The notes beneath the pieces were generated by a model. It did not search any database. It saw nothing but the letters and a program-made list of their open reading frames with translations, and was not told where the DNA came from. A program made the translations under genes and the position numbers. Positions 47,167 to 55,516 of a DNA stretch of 64,000 nt are shown here, one piece after another. Source of the DNA: Salinigranum salinum (GTDB lineage Archaea > Halobacteriota > Halobacteria > Halobacteriales > Haloferacaceae); contig NZ_VTOJ01000002.1 of the NCBI RefSeq assembly GCF_009176545.1, positions 806,001 to 870,000 on the forward strand, written 5' to 3'. Within the stretch, counting starts at the first letter, position 1. Each line of letters begins with the position of its first letter.

Positions 47167-48378
47167 ATGCAGACAGTCGTTCTCGCGGCGGGGGAGGGGA
47201 CACGAATGCGGCCGCTGACGGCCTCGCGCCCGAAGCCGATGCTCCCGGTCGGGGACCGTCCGCTAGTGGCGCACACGGTCGACGCGGCGGTCGACGCCGG
47301 TGCCTCGCGCCTCGTGATCGTCGTCGGCTACGAGGCCGACGCCGTCAGGGAGTTCTTCGGCGACAGCTACCGTGATGTGCCTGTCACGTTCGCCGTCCAG
47401 GCGGAACAGCGCGGGACGGCCGACGCGGTCCGCGTCGCGGCGACCGAACTCGACGACGGCCCGTTCGTCGTGCTCAACGGCGACGCGCTCTACGACCTCC
47501 CCTCGCTGCGTCGGCTGTACGAGTCGGGCCCCGCGGTCGGTTCGTACCGCGTCGACGACCCCGCCTCGTACGGCGTGCTCGTCACCGAGGACGAAGAGAC
47601 CGAGGGCGCACGCGGCGAAGTCCGGGTGACGGGCGTCATCGAGAAGCCCGCCGAGCCACCGTCGAACCTCGTCAACACGGGCGCGTACCACTTCCCCGGG
47701 GAGGCACAGGCGTGGCTCGACGTCGGCGAGTCCGAACGCGGGGAACTCGAACTCACGGACGTGCTCGAACGGACCTGCGGCGCGTTCGACGTCGCGGGCG
47801 TCCCGTTCGACCGCTGGCTCGACGTGGGTCGCCCCTGGGAGCTCATCGAGGCGACCGAGTGGAAGCTGGGCGAGCTCTCGCCCCGCGTCGAGGGTGACGT
47901 GGCCGACGACGCGGTCCTCGAGGGACCCGTCGTCGTCGAAGCGGGCGCACGGGTTCGCTCCGGCGTCGTCGTCGAGGGACCCGCGCTGATACGAGACGGG
48001 GCGTCGGTCGGCCCGAACGCCTACGTCAGGGGCGCGACGGTCGTCGGCGAGGAGGCGAAAGTGGGTCACGCCGTCGAGGTGAAGAACGCGGTGTTGATGG
48101 AGGAGGCGACGGTCGGTCACCTGTCGTACGTCGGCGACTCCGTCCTCGGACGCGACGTCAACTTCGGCGCGGGCACGACGGTCGCGAACCTGCGACACGA
48201 CGGGGCCGACGTGACGCTCACCGTGAAGGGCGAGCGCGTCTCGACCGGCCGGCGCAAGCTCGGCGTGATTGTCGGCGACGGCGCCAAGACGGGTATCAAC
48301 GTGTCGCTGAACACCGGCGTCGTCCTCTCGGAGGGCGCACGGGTGGGGCCGGGCGAGGTCGTGACGCGCGACCGGTAG
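47167..48378 (+). CDS. glmU: Bifunctional sugar-1-phosphate nucleotidylyltransferase/acetyltransferase (GlmU-like)
   Basis: This 403-residue protein begins with the nucleotidylyltransferase core: LAAGEGTRMRPLTASRPKPM, QRGTADAVRVAA, LNGDALYDL and GVIEKPAEPPSNLVNTGAYH. The C-terminal half is a left-handed beta-helix with hexapeptide repeats (DDAVLEGPVVVEAGARVRSG, VGPNAYVRGATVVGEEAKVG), then NFGAGTTVANLRHDG and KTGINVSLNTGVVL, as in GlmU. It likely makes UDP-GlcNAc or a related nucleotide sugar for glycans. ATG at 47167. Confidence 0.9.
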   Translation: MQTVVLAAGEGTRMRPLTASRPKPMLPVGDRPLVAHTVDAAVDAGASRLVIVVGYEADAVREFFGDSYRDVPVTFAVQAEQRGTADAVRVAATELDDGPFVVLNGDALYDLPSLRRLYESGPAVGSYRVDDPASYGVLVTEDEETEGARGEVRVTGVIEKPAEPPSNLVNTGAYHFPGEAQAWLDVGESERGELELTDVLERTCGAFDVAGVPFDRWLDVGRPWELIEATEWKLGELSPRVEGDVADDAVLEGPVVVEAGARVRSGVVVEGPALIRDGASVGPNAYVRGATVVGEEAKVGHAVEVKNAVLMEEATVGHLSYVGDSVLGRDVNFGAGTTVANLRHDGADVTLTVKGERVSTGRRKLGVIVGDGAKTGINVSLNTGVVLSEGARVGPGEVVTRDR

Positions 48379-48538
48379 CCGGGTCGTCCGTCGCCGACGT
48401 GCCGGTCGAGGAGCGTCTCGAAGTCTGTCTCGTCGGGTCTTCTAACAGGTCGCATCCGTGATAATAGATGGGCTTCTGACGTTCCCACGATCCGGAGAGC
48501 CACCGACGTGAGGTTCGGCCGTCGACGGCGACGGGCGG

Positions 48539-49012
48539 TCAGGCGTCCGATCGGACGACGGCGAGGTAGTCGTCGAGCGACAGGGCGAACGACTCGTCGG
48601 TCGGGAGGTCGACCCAGAAGTACTCGAACGTCCGTCCCCGCTCCTCCCCGTGGCCCGTGACCACGTGGCTCCAGCAATCCCGGCGCTCGTCGATGTCCGC
48701 GTGGTAGAAGTGTCTGACGTATTTCTTGAGGGGACCGTTGCGGCGCGTCCAGACGTCGGATGCGATGCGGCGAGCGCCGTCGACGGCGAGGCCGCTCTCT
48801 TCGGTGACCTCCCGAGCGAGCGCGACGTCGAGCGGTTCGCTCGGTTCGACGGTTCCCTTCGGCACCTGGAGACCGTCGTGTTCGGAACTCCGAAACACGA
48901 GCAACTGTGTCGCGTCGTCACGAGTCAGATACGCACAGACCTTCGGGACGTAGCTCGCCTGGTCCGGAGGTGCCGTCGGGTGGGTTCGTGCGGTCACCTG
49001 TGAGCTACCCAT
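48539..49012 (-). CDS. Nudix hydrolase
   Basis: 157 residues from ATG at 49012. The Nudix box G-x5-E-x7-R-E-x2-E-E-x-G is complete (GTVEPSEPLDVALAREVTEE, then SGL). It hydrolyses nucleoside diphosphate derivatives linked to another group; the substrate is unknown. C-terminal FEYFWVDLPTDESFALSLDD resembles the small Nudix proteins of haloarchaea. The longer upstream frame lacks family similarity. Confidence 0.9.
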   Translation of the reverse strand: MGSSQVTARTHPTAPPDQASYVPKVCAYLTRDDATQLLVFRSSEHDGLQVPKGTVEPSEPLDVALAREVTEESGLAVDGARRIASDVWTRRNGPLKKYVRHFYHADIDERRDCWSHVVTGHGEERGRTFEYFWVDLPTDESFALSLDDYLAVVRSDA

Positions 49013-49144
49013 ACTCTCTGGATAGGGATAACATCGGATAGTTACTCCAGTGATAACACCAGAGTAGGCAATGGTTACGGGTGGACGACACGCGTCGGTG
49101 GCCACCAGCGACTCGTCCGAACGGGGCGGCGTGGCCGGTGAGTA

Positions 49145-49675
49145 TCACTCGACGAGCGACTCGTATCCGGCGTGCGCCGACTCCTCGCGCGCGCGAAGAT
49201 ACTCTGCAGCGACGACGGTCGACAGACCCAGCGTGACGGCGAGGGCGACGCCACCCCATCCGACCAGCGCGAACGGCGGGAGCGACAGCCAGGCGACGGC
49301 GACGAGCACCCAGCTCGCCGCCGAGAGCCCGGCATAGTACCGGAGCCACGTCGACGAGCTCCGTGCGTCCGCGGAGAAGATCTCCTGATCGAGCGCTCCC
49401 TCGGTGAGCGAGACCAGCCGTTCGTCCTCGTCGTACGTGACGACGCCCGTCTCCTCGAGCTTCGGGAGGTGGGTCTGGTACAGCGAGATGTACACGCGCT
49501 GTCGCTCCTCGGACGTGATCTCCGACTCCGGGATGTCGCTCTCGGCGGCGGCGATCATCGTCGCGAGTCGCTTGAGGCTCAGCGGCTCGTCCGCCTCGGA
49601 GAGATAGTAGATGATGTGGCGGCGCCGGGAGTTGCTCAGTATCTGAAAGAGTTCGTCTTTGGATCGTGTCGTCAT
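49145..49675 (-). CDS. DUF7344 winged helix protein with two membrane helices
   Basis: 176 residues. The N-terminal DNA-binding part has FQILSNSRRRHIIYYLSEAD and RVYISLYQTHLPKLEETGVV, related to the DUF7344 proteins at 39600 and 40125. It is followed by two membrane helices (about 112-130 and 135-157; YYAGLSAASWVLVAVAWLSL, then ALVGWGGVALAVTLGLSTVV). A membrane-tethered regulator is therefore likely, responding to a surface or envelope signal. Confidence 0.87.
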   Translation of the reverse strand: MTTRSKDELFQILSNSRRRHIIYYLSEADEPLSLKRLATMIAAAESDIPESEITSEERQRVYISLYQTHLPKLEETGVVTYDEDERLVSLTEGALDQEIFSADARSSSTWLRYYAGLSAASWVLVAVAWLSLPPFALVGWGGVALAVTLGLSTVVAAEYLRAREESAHAGYESLVE

Positions 49676-49969
49676 CGATGGGCAGTCCTCGGTCGCCCCG
49701 TGGTCGACGGCAGACGAGACGAGCAGGTGACATTAGTCACACCGTACACGATTTTAAATCTTTGTTATCCAGGCAGTTCGTCGTCGACCGTCCGACGCAA
49801 CCGCCGTCTCTAGTGCGGACACGACGACTCAGACGCCGAGTGGCCCTCATTCGGACAACCCACGCCCCGGAGTTCGCACGCGACTCGCGAGCGACATGTT
49901 CTGTCCGAAACAGTAATATTCCCGAGTGGCTAACAAAAAGGGTCCAGTGAGAGTATTACAAAGGGACAC

Positions 49970-50254
49970 ATGAGTATGTTCGAGTTAACAGGCTTCCAAC
50001 GGGACCTGTTGTACGTGATCGCCGGTGCGGATCGGCCATCGGGACAGCAGATCAAGGAATCGATCAGCGAGGACGTCGGAGAGGTGAATCACGGCCGCCT
50101 CTACCCGAACCTCGACACGCTCGTCGAGCGGGGCCTCGTCGTGAAGGGGCAACACGACCGCCGGACGAACTACTACCAGATATCCGAAGAGGGGAAAGCC
50201 GCGATCAGACAACGGCGGGAGTGGGAAGACCAGTTCGTCCCGTTCGTGGAGTGA
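49970..50254 (+). CDS. PadR family transcriptional regulator
   Basis: 94 residues, the same bare winged helix as the 22078 protein and about 64% identical to it: FELTGFQRDLLYVIAGADRP, HGRLYPNLDTLVERGLVVKG, and DRRTNYYQISEEGKAA. The first ATG is at 49970, another two codons later fits the paralogue exactly. The next gene codes for a Tat protein, possibly its target. An upstream ctaacaaaaag may serve as TATA region. Confidence 0.9.
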   Translation: MSMFELTGFQRDLLYVIAGADRPSGQQIKESISEDVGEVNHGRLYPNLDTLVERGLVVKGQHDRRTNYYQISEEGKAAIRQRREWEDQFVPFVE

Positions 50255-50438
50255 CGGCTGCGCCCCGCCAGCCACCGCGGGCGCGTCCGATCACCGGCGA
50301 AAGTGCAAATACCCGATATGTAGACGCCCATCCGATTGTATCAGCAGATAATTAACCGACTGTACCAAATATCAGGTCTGAGTTTCTGATTCAGAACGTG
50401 GTTTGATGGCCTCGAATCTCGCGTAAAACCGTATTCTC

Positions 50439-50453
50439 CAGTTATCGATATCA
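50439..50453. promoter_or_regulatory. 15-mer shared with 45515-45529
   Basis: Second exact copy of cagttatcgatatca, 102 bases before the start of the Tat-exported small protein. It lies in an AT-rich stretch (50290-50530) together with a TATA-like cacttatct at 50523. Confidence 0.45.
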
Positions 50454-50554
50454 TCGTATTTCTGTTCGGCTCTGATTTCTGATCTGTACAATCAAGCATT
50501 CTGACTACTGTAATTACCGGAACACTTATCTCGTTAATGGTCCATTATCGGAGT

Positions 50555-50959
50555 ATGGCACGCGAACAGGCGCGGAAGCAGTCCAGTAGTACCAACCACG
50601 TGAGCCGGCGGAACTACCTCCGGCTGAGCGGTGCAGTCGCGGTCGGCGCAGCCGGCACTGCGGTCAGCGGCCGGGCCGGCGACACCGGCGGAACCCACTC
50701 GGGAGACGTCCTGTCGGTCGTCGGAACGACGCCCACGCCCTCCACGTACGAAGTGACGGTGAGCGACGAGATCGTCCCCGGCCGCAACACGGACGCACTG
50801 AGCGTCCTCGGGACGACCGGACAGAGCGCGGAGGACGCCATCGCCGAGGGTGTCCGGAGCTACCGCTTCACGGGCGAGATCACCGACCTCCGACTCGACG
50901 AGGGCGCGGCCGTCTTCGTGAACGGTCTGCGCGTCGAACCGGACGCGATCGGCCAGTAA
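50555..50959 (+). CDS. Tat-exported small surface protein
   Basis: 134 residues from ATG at 50555, TATA-like cacttatct about 28 bases upstream. The Tat signal is SRRNYLRLSGAVAVGAAGTA with a processing region AVSG. The mature part has two similar strands-rich repeats (DVLSVVGTTPTPSTYEVTVS, DALSVLGTTGQSAEDAIAEG) and a C-terminal VRSYRFTGEITDLRLDEGAA segment that also occurs at the ends of larger haloarchaeal secreted proteins. No catalytic residues; probably a stand-alone surface module. Confidence 0.8.
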   Translation: MAREQARKQSSSTNHVSRRNYLRLSGAVAVGAAGTAVSGRAGDTGGTHSGDVLSVVGTTPTPSTYEVTVSDEIVPGRNTDALSVLGTTGQSAEDAIAEGVRSYRFTGEITDLRLDEGAAVFVNGLRVEPDAIGQ

Positions 50960-51358
50960 GTACCGGGCCGCACTGTTATCACTACCACAGGTTCGTGGTA
51001 GTGGGACGCCGACCGCCGAGCGGCGTGGCTCCAGGCCCGTCTCGGACGCGAGCCACGCAGTACCACTGGAAGCCAGCAGCGACGCGGCCGGCCGGCTCGG
51101 GAGATGACTGTCGACGTCGACGGGTCACGCCTTCGCACGGACTGTCGCGCGTCGCACGAGGGGCCGATTTCCGTCGCTCAGCGTCGAAAGCGGGTGTTCC
51201 GGGAAGAAGCGCAATTCGTTGGCACGCGAACCAGCGCACGAGACCCGGAACAGGTGGAAGGACGGCACATGCAAATATAAGTGTTGTGTGACCAAAACGC
51301 CGTCTAGCCGGTGACTCGCGGACGGGGCGGAAGCCGCGAGACGGGGCTTCGGAGCGAG
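50960..51358. other. Intergenic stretch without gene
   Basis: About 400 bases between the Tat protein and the end of the phosphomutase gene. Apart from the hairpin at 50980 and an AT pocket at 51274 (caaatataagtgttg), I see only Arg/Pro/Ser-rich spurious frames. Confidence 0.5.
50980..51003. terminator. 9-bp hairpin just after the Tat protein stop codon
   Basis: cactaccac (50980-50988) and gtggtagtg (50995-51003) form a perfect 9-bp stem with a 6-base loop, 20 bases after the TAA. Archaeal terminators mostly rely on U-tracts, which are missing here, so it may instead protect the mRNA 3' end. Confidence 0.4.
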
Positions 51359-52681
51359 TCACTCCTCACGCGCCTCGTCGACGGCGGCTCGCGCCGTCTC
51401 GTGCAATCGAGCGGCGGCCTCGGCGGTTCGCGCCTCGGCCGTGATCCGGACGATCGGTTCGGTGCCGCTCGCGCGCACGAGGAACCAGCCGTCGTCGTCG
51501 TCGATGCGGACCCCGTCGAGGGTCAACACGTCGTCGAACGTCTCGCCGAGTCGGGCCGACACCCGATCCATGATCGCTCGTTTGTTCGGGACAGCGACGT
51601 TCTCCCGCCGCGTCTCGTAGGCGGGTACGTCGGCCGCGAGGTCGGAGAGCGGCCCCGACTCCGCGACGAGCGTCGCGAGCCGGAGGGCGGCGAAGTGGGC
51701 GTCCGGACAGAGCGTCTCCGTCGGCCAGATCCACGCCCCGCTGGGCTCGCCCCCGAAGACGTAGCCCGCTTCGGAGACCTGTTCTGCGACGTGGACGTCG
51801 CCGACGCGGGTGTACGTCACCGCACCGCCCGCCTCGCGTACGACGTCGCGAACGAGGAGGCTGGTGTCGACCGGAACCGCGACGCGACTCCCGTCCCCTT
51901 CGGTGACCGCCTGTCGCGAGAACAGCGCCAGGAGGACGTCCCCGGAGACGAACGTCCCCTCGTCCGTGACGGCCATCATCCGGTCCGAGTCGCCGTCGTG
52001 TGCGATCCCGAAGTCGGCGCCCAGCGCCGCGACAGTCCGACACAGCCCACCGAGCGAGTCGGCGTTCGGTTCGGACTTCCGGGTGGGGAACCGGCCGTCT
52101 TGCTGGCCGTTGAGGGTGGTTACCTCGGCGTCGAGCGCGACCAGCGCGTCGACGGTGGGGCGACCCGTCCCGTTGCCGAGATCGACGACGACCGAGAGCC
52201 CCTCGAACGAAGGAAACCCCTCGACGAGGTGGTCGACCTGCCGATCGCTCGCGCCGTCGTGCGTCGTCTCCGAGCCCAGGTCGGCGAACCCCTGCAGGTC
52301 GTACGCCTCGTCGTGAATCCGGCGTTCGACCCGGTCGATGGCGGCCGCGTCGAACGCCTGTCCGCTGCGACTCCACAGTTTGAGGCCGTTGTCGGGGGCA
52401 GGGTTGTGCGAGGCGGTGACGCCGACCGCCGCGTCCGCGTCGAGCCACCCGACGTGTCGCGCCAGGACGGGCGTCGAGACGACGCCGACTCTGACGACGT
52501 CCGCCCCACACTCGCGGAGCCCGGCGCTGGCGGCGTCAGCGAGCAGTGCGCCGCTATCGCGGACGTCGCGCCCGACGAGGACGCGCTCGGCGTCCGACCC
52601 GACGGCGCGACCGACCGCCAGGGCCAGCTCGGCCGTGATCTCGTCGCCGACGGTGCCGCGGACGCCGCTAGTTCCGAACAT
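51359..52681 (-). CDS. glmM: Phosphoglucosamine mutase / phosphohexomutase family
   Basis: 440 residues from ATG at 52681 (MFGTSGVRGT), the standard start for archaeal GlmM. The catalytic TASHNP places phosphoserine at Ser91; the metal loop is DGDSDR, the sugar loop GGEPSGAW and the phosphate site RASGTEP. It interconverts hexose-6- and hexose-1-phosphates, most likely glucosamine or glucose. It could feed the GlmU-like enzyme at 47167. An ATG at 52720 would add 13 residues. Confidence 0.9.
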   Translation of the reverse strand: MFGTSGVRGTVGDEITAELALAVGRAVGSDAERVLVGRDVRDSGALLADAASAGLRECGADVVRVGVVSTPVLARHVGWLDADAAVGVTASHNPAPDNGLKLWSRSGQAFDAAAIDRVERRIHDEAYDLQGFADLGSETTHDGASDRQVDHLVEGFPSFEGLSVVVDLGNGTGRPTVDALVALDAEVTTLNGQQDGRFPTRKSEPNADSLGGLCRTVAALGADFGIAHDGDSDRMMAVTDEGTFVSGDVLLALFSRQAVTEGDGSRVAVPVDTSLLVRDVVREAGGAVTYTRVGDVHVAEQVSEAGYVFGGEPSGAWIWPTETLCPDAHFAALRLATLVAESGPLSDLAADVPAYETRRENVAVPNKRAIMDRVSARLGETFDDVLTLDGVRIDDDDGWFLVRASGTEPIVRITAEARTAEAAARLHETARAAVDEAREE

Positions 52682-53216
52682 GTCTGTGTCGACCGAGACG
52701 AGGAGAGTACAAGAGTCCATGCAGTGGCGGCCAACGGACGAGGTCGGCCAGCTCACCGCGAGGCCGTCGCGTGGACGCCGGCCCCGCCACACGGCTCGCC
52801 GACCGCGATCCTCGGGTCGCGGATCGATTCGGTCTCGGGGTGCGTTATAGAATCATCAACGAGAATTGGAGTTCCGATGAAACGACACTCGGCTGTCTGT
52901 GAGGGATGTTCCGGACGCTCGAGCGAGTGATTTCACACCAAAATTCCTCCGATAGTGGCCGAATGTAGTGGCCATATCGCCGGTGTACGAACGTTCGTGA
53001 CGGAGCGAGACGAGCGAACCGATCGGGACGGCCACCAGTATCAGATCTGTTTTTCAGTGCGCATCTTTATATCGTTGACAGTCACAGAATCGGGTAGATG
53101 GCACGCGACACGCACAGAACCCCCGACGATCCGGTCTCCGGACGGAGCCACGCTCACCGTGTTTCGAACGCGCACGGGAGCACGCGGTACCCGGGGAGCG
53201 TTCTCGACCAGGCAGG
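52682..53216. other. Divergent intergenic region
   Basis: About 535 bases between divergent phosphomutase and beta-helix genes. It must contain both promoters: the phosphomutase promoter within 52700-52730 and possibly catctttatatcgttg at 53062-53077 for the plus strand. No gene is supported. Confidence 0.5.
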
Positions 53217-55091
53217 ATGACGACGTACTACGTGGACCCGGCCGACGGCGACGACGCGAACTCGGGGACGAGCCTCAACGACGCGTTCGCGAGCTTCGCT
53301 CCCGTCGAGGCGGACGGTCGCGTGGCGCTCGAGCCGGGCGACACGGTCGAACTTCGCGACACGGCGGTGCTGTATCCGCCGTCGAAGCCGGTGTGGTACG
53401 AGACCGCAGGCACCCCGACCGATCGGATCACGATCCAGGCGCACGGGGACGAACGGCCCGTGGTCGACTGCTCGAACTACGACGATCACGGCATCGACCT
53501 GTGGGGGGTCCAGCACGTGACCTGGCGCGGGATCGAGGTTCGGAACGTCGGCAAGAACGGCGTCCTGTGCGCCGGCACCGACAGCCAGGCGGCGCGGGGC
53601 TGCGTGTTCGAGCAGATGGAGATCCACCACTACGGGACCGTCTCCGAGTGGAACGGAAACGGGCTGGTATTCTACGGCCGGTCGTACGACCACACGGTCC
53701 GCGACGTCGTCGCCCACCACGGCGGCGACAGCGGCGACTCGGACGGCTTCTACGTCGGCGGATCGAACAGCGCTGGGCGGAGCGGTGGCCACACCTTCGT
53801 CCGCTGTGAGGCGTATCGGAACGCCAACGACGGCTTCGACTGCTTCGACACCGATCCCGCACGGCCGTCGACGCTGATCGACTGTGTCGCCCACCACAAC
53901 GGCGACGACGGGGCCGGCGCGACCGGCGACGGGAACGGATTCAAACTCGGCGGCGGCTGGGGGACGGGCGGCAACACCCTCGAAGGCTGTCTCGCGTACG
54001 AGAACGCCACGCGCGGGTTCGACTGCAACGGGGCGTCGGAACGCAACGAGTTCGTCCACTGCACCGCGTGGCACAACGGCACGTACGGCTTCCACTTCAC
54101 CGGCGGCACGGGCCAGCGTCACGACGCCCGCAACTGCGCGTCGTTCGGGAACGGAACGCAGGACGTCGGCGCGCTCTGGAACGCCGACACGACCCACAAC
54201 ACCTGGGATTTCGGGATCGAGGAGCCGTCGTTCGTGTCGACCGACCCCGACTCGGCGGACTTCCTCAGACCGGCGGCGGACAGCCCGCTCGTCGGTGCTG
54301 GCGTGGGCGGAACCGACAGAGACGACGCGCCGGACATCGGGGCTATCCCGGCGACGGAACGGACGACCGGGTCGGCAGCGAGCGGCGACATCGCCGTCGG
54401 CGACGGCGGGAGTGTCGTCGAATCCGGCGACATGGACGACACCTGGACCGGGACCGCGCTGCGACTGATGCGTGGCGACAGACGCCGACTGGGTGGGTCG
54501 GCGCGGTCCGACGGCGATCCGCCCACCGTGACGGAGATCGACGTCGACGCCAACGCGTCGATGGCGGAGTACGGCGGCGACACGGGGTCGTTTACCGTGA
54601 CGTCGAACGGTCTGATCACCGGCGACGGCTCCCTCGAATCGTCGAGCGCCGGCGCGGTCTGGCGGACCGACGTGGAGACGTCAGTCGACACGACGTACGA
54701 GACGCGCGTTCGGCAGGGAGCCGGGACGTACGCACAGGTGCTCTTCTTCGTCGACGACGCCTCGAGCGGGAAAGCAGACGTCTCGGGCTACGGCATCGAG
54801 GTCGACTTCGGGCCGAGCGAGGAGCTCTCGGTCGTGCGGTACGACGACGGGTCGGCGTGGACGCTGGCCAGCACGCCGTGTGAGCCCCGTCCAGGACAGT
54901 GGAACCGCATCAGCGTCGCCGTCGCCGACGACGGCGTGATCACCGCGACCGCCGTCGACGCGGACGGAACCGAGTTCGCGACCGTCTCGGCGACCGACAC
55001 GACGTACACCACCGGGCGACTCGGCTTCGGGGCCGACAGCGCTGCCGTCGGCTTCGACGACCTCCGACGCCACCGACGCGACGCTTCGTGA
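53217..55091 (+). CDS. Right-handed parallel beta-helix protein (pectate-lyase-like)
   Basis: This 624-residue protein begins TTYYVDPADGDDANSGTSLN, the DUF1565/PL9-like entry of right-handed beta-helix enzymes. Repeating coils follow (about 90-330), rich in Asn/Asp/Gly: GIEVRNVGKNGVLCAG, GFKLGGGWGTGGNTLEGCLA, GFHFTGGTGQRHDARNCASF. A concanavalin-like domain forms the C-terminal part (about 455-620; SYGIEVDF-like strands, ending RLGFGADSAAVGFDDLRRH). It probably cleaves or binds an acidic polysaccharide. No signal peptide is visible, which is odd for this fold. Confidence 0.85.
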   Translation: MTTYYVDPADGDDANSGTSLNDAFASFAPVEADGRVALEPGDTVELRDTAVLYPPSKPVWYETAGTPTDRITIQAHGDERPVVDCSNYDDHGIDLWGVQHVTWRGIEVRNVGKNGVLCAGTDSQAARGCVFEQMEIHHYGTVSEWNGNGLVFYGRSYDHTVRDVVAHHGGDSGDSDGFYVGGSNSAGRSGGHTFVRCEAYRNANDGFDCFDTDPARPSTLIDCVAHHNGDDGAGATGDGNGFKLGGGWGTGGNTLEGCLAYENATRGFDCNGASERNEFVHCTAWHNGTYGFHFTGGTGQRHDARNCASFGNGTQDVGALWNADTTHNTWDFGIEEPSFVSTDPDSADFLRPAADSPLVGAGVGGTDRDDAPDIGAIPATERTTGSAASGDIAVGDGGSVVESGDMDDTWTGTALRLMRGDRRRLGGSARSDGDPPTVTEIDVDANASMAEYGGDTGSFTVTSNGLITGDGSLESSSAGAVWRTDVETSVDTTYETRVRQGAGTYAQVLFFVDDASSGKADVSGYGIEVDFGPSEELSVVRYDDGSAWTLASTPCEPRPGQWNRISVAVADDGVITATAVDADGTEFATVSATDTTYTTGRLGFGADSAAVGFDDLRRHRRDAS

Positions 55092-55516
55092 GAGAACCGC
55101 CACGATCCGGGATTCGTGCACACGATCGTTCATTTTCTCACGGAATCGAGTTTTATTTACACACCGAACGTCGTGAACGTCCGTGATGGACGTATCAGAA
55201 ATAAATAAAACTTATATCCGAGTAAATCTCCTCTCCAGATGCGATGAACTGGAAACACAAGCGAAACCGGTCGTCGGTCGAAGCGAAACAGCACGAGCCA
55301 CGGACGGGGACCAGATGGTCCTTCGTCGCCGCGGCCGTCGCCATCGCGTAGATCGAGACCGGCGCTGTCGCGCCCGTCCCTCCTCGTTCTACGGTACTCA
55401 CGTTTTTGTGTCCCACTGACGACTACGACGGCGAGTCGCACGGCCGCCGACCGCCGGCGTCGACGGAGAGCCGTCCCGCCGACGGACCACGGTCGCCGTG
55501 CGACGACGGTGCGACG
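55092..55516. other. Intergenic region, one possible 35-codon frame
   Basis: About 425 bases. A TATA-like cttatatccg (55211) sits about 28-33 bases before an ATG at 55244 that opens 35 codons (MNWKHKRNRSSVEAKQHEPR, then a hydrophobic end WSFVAAAVAIA) and stops at 55351. It might be a truncated exported protein. Nothing else is supported. Confidence 0.35.

Noticed and set aside
52877..52930. 17-codon frame with a CxxC (MKRHSAVCEGCSGRSSE)
   Set aside because: It has an SD-like ggag upstream but is too short to separate from chance; no conservation can be judged here.
55195..55416. Minus-strand 73-codon frame in the gap before the propeller gene
   Set aside because: No recognisable domain, and it overlaps a promoter-like region on the other strand.
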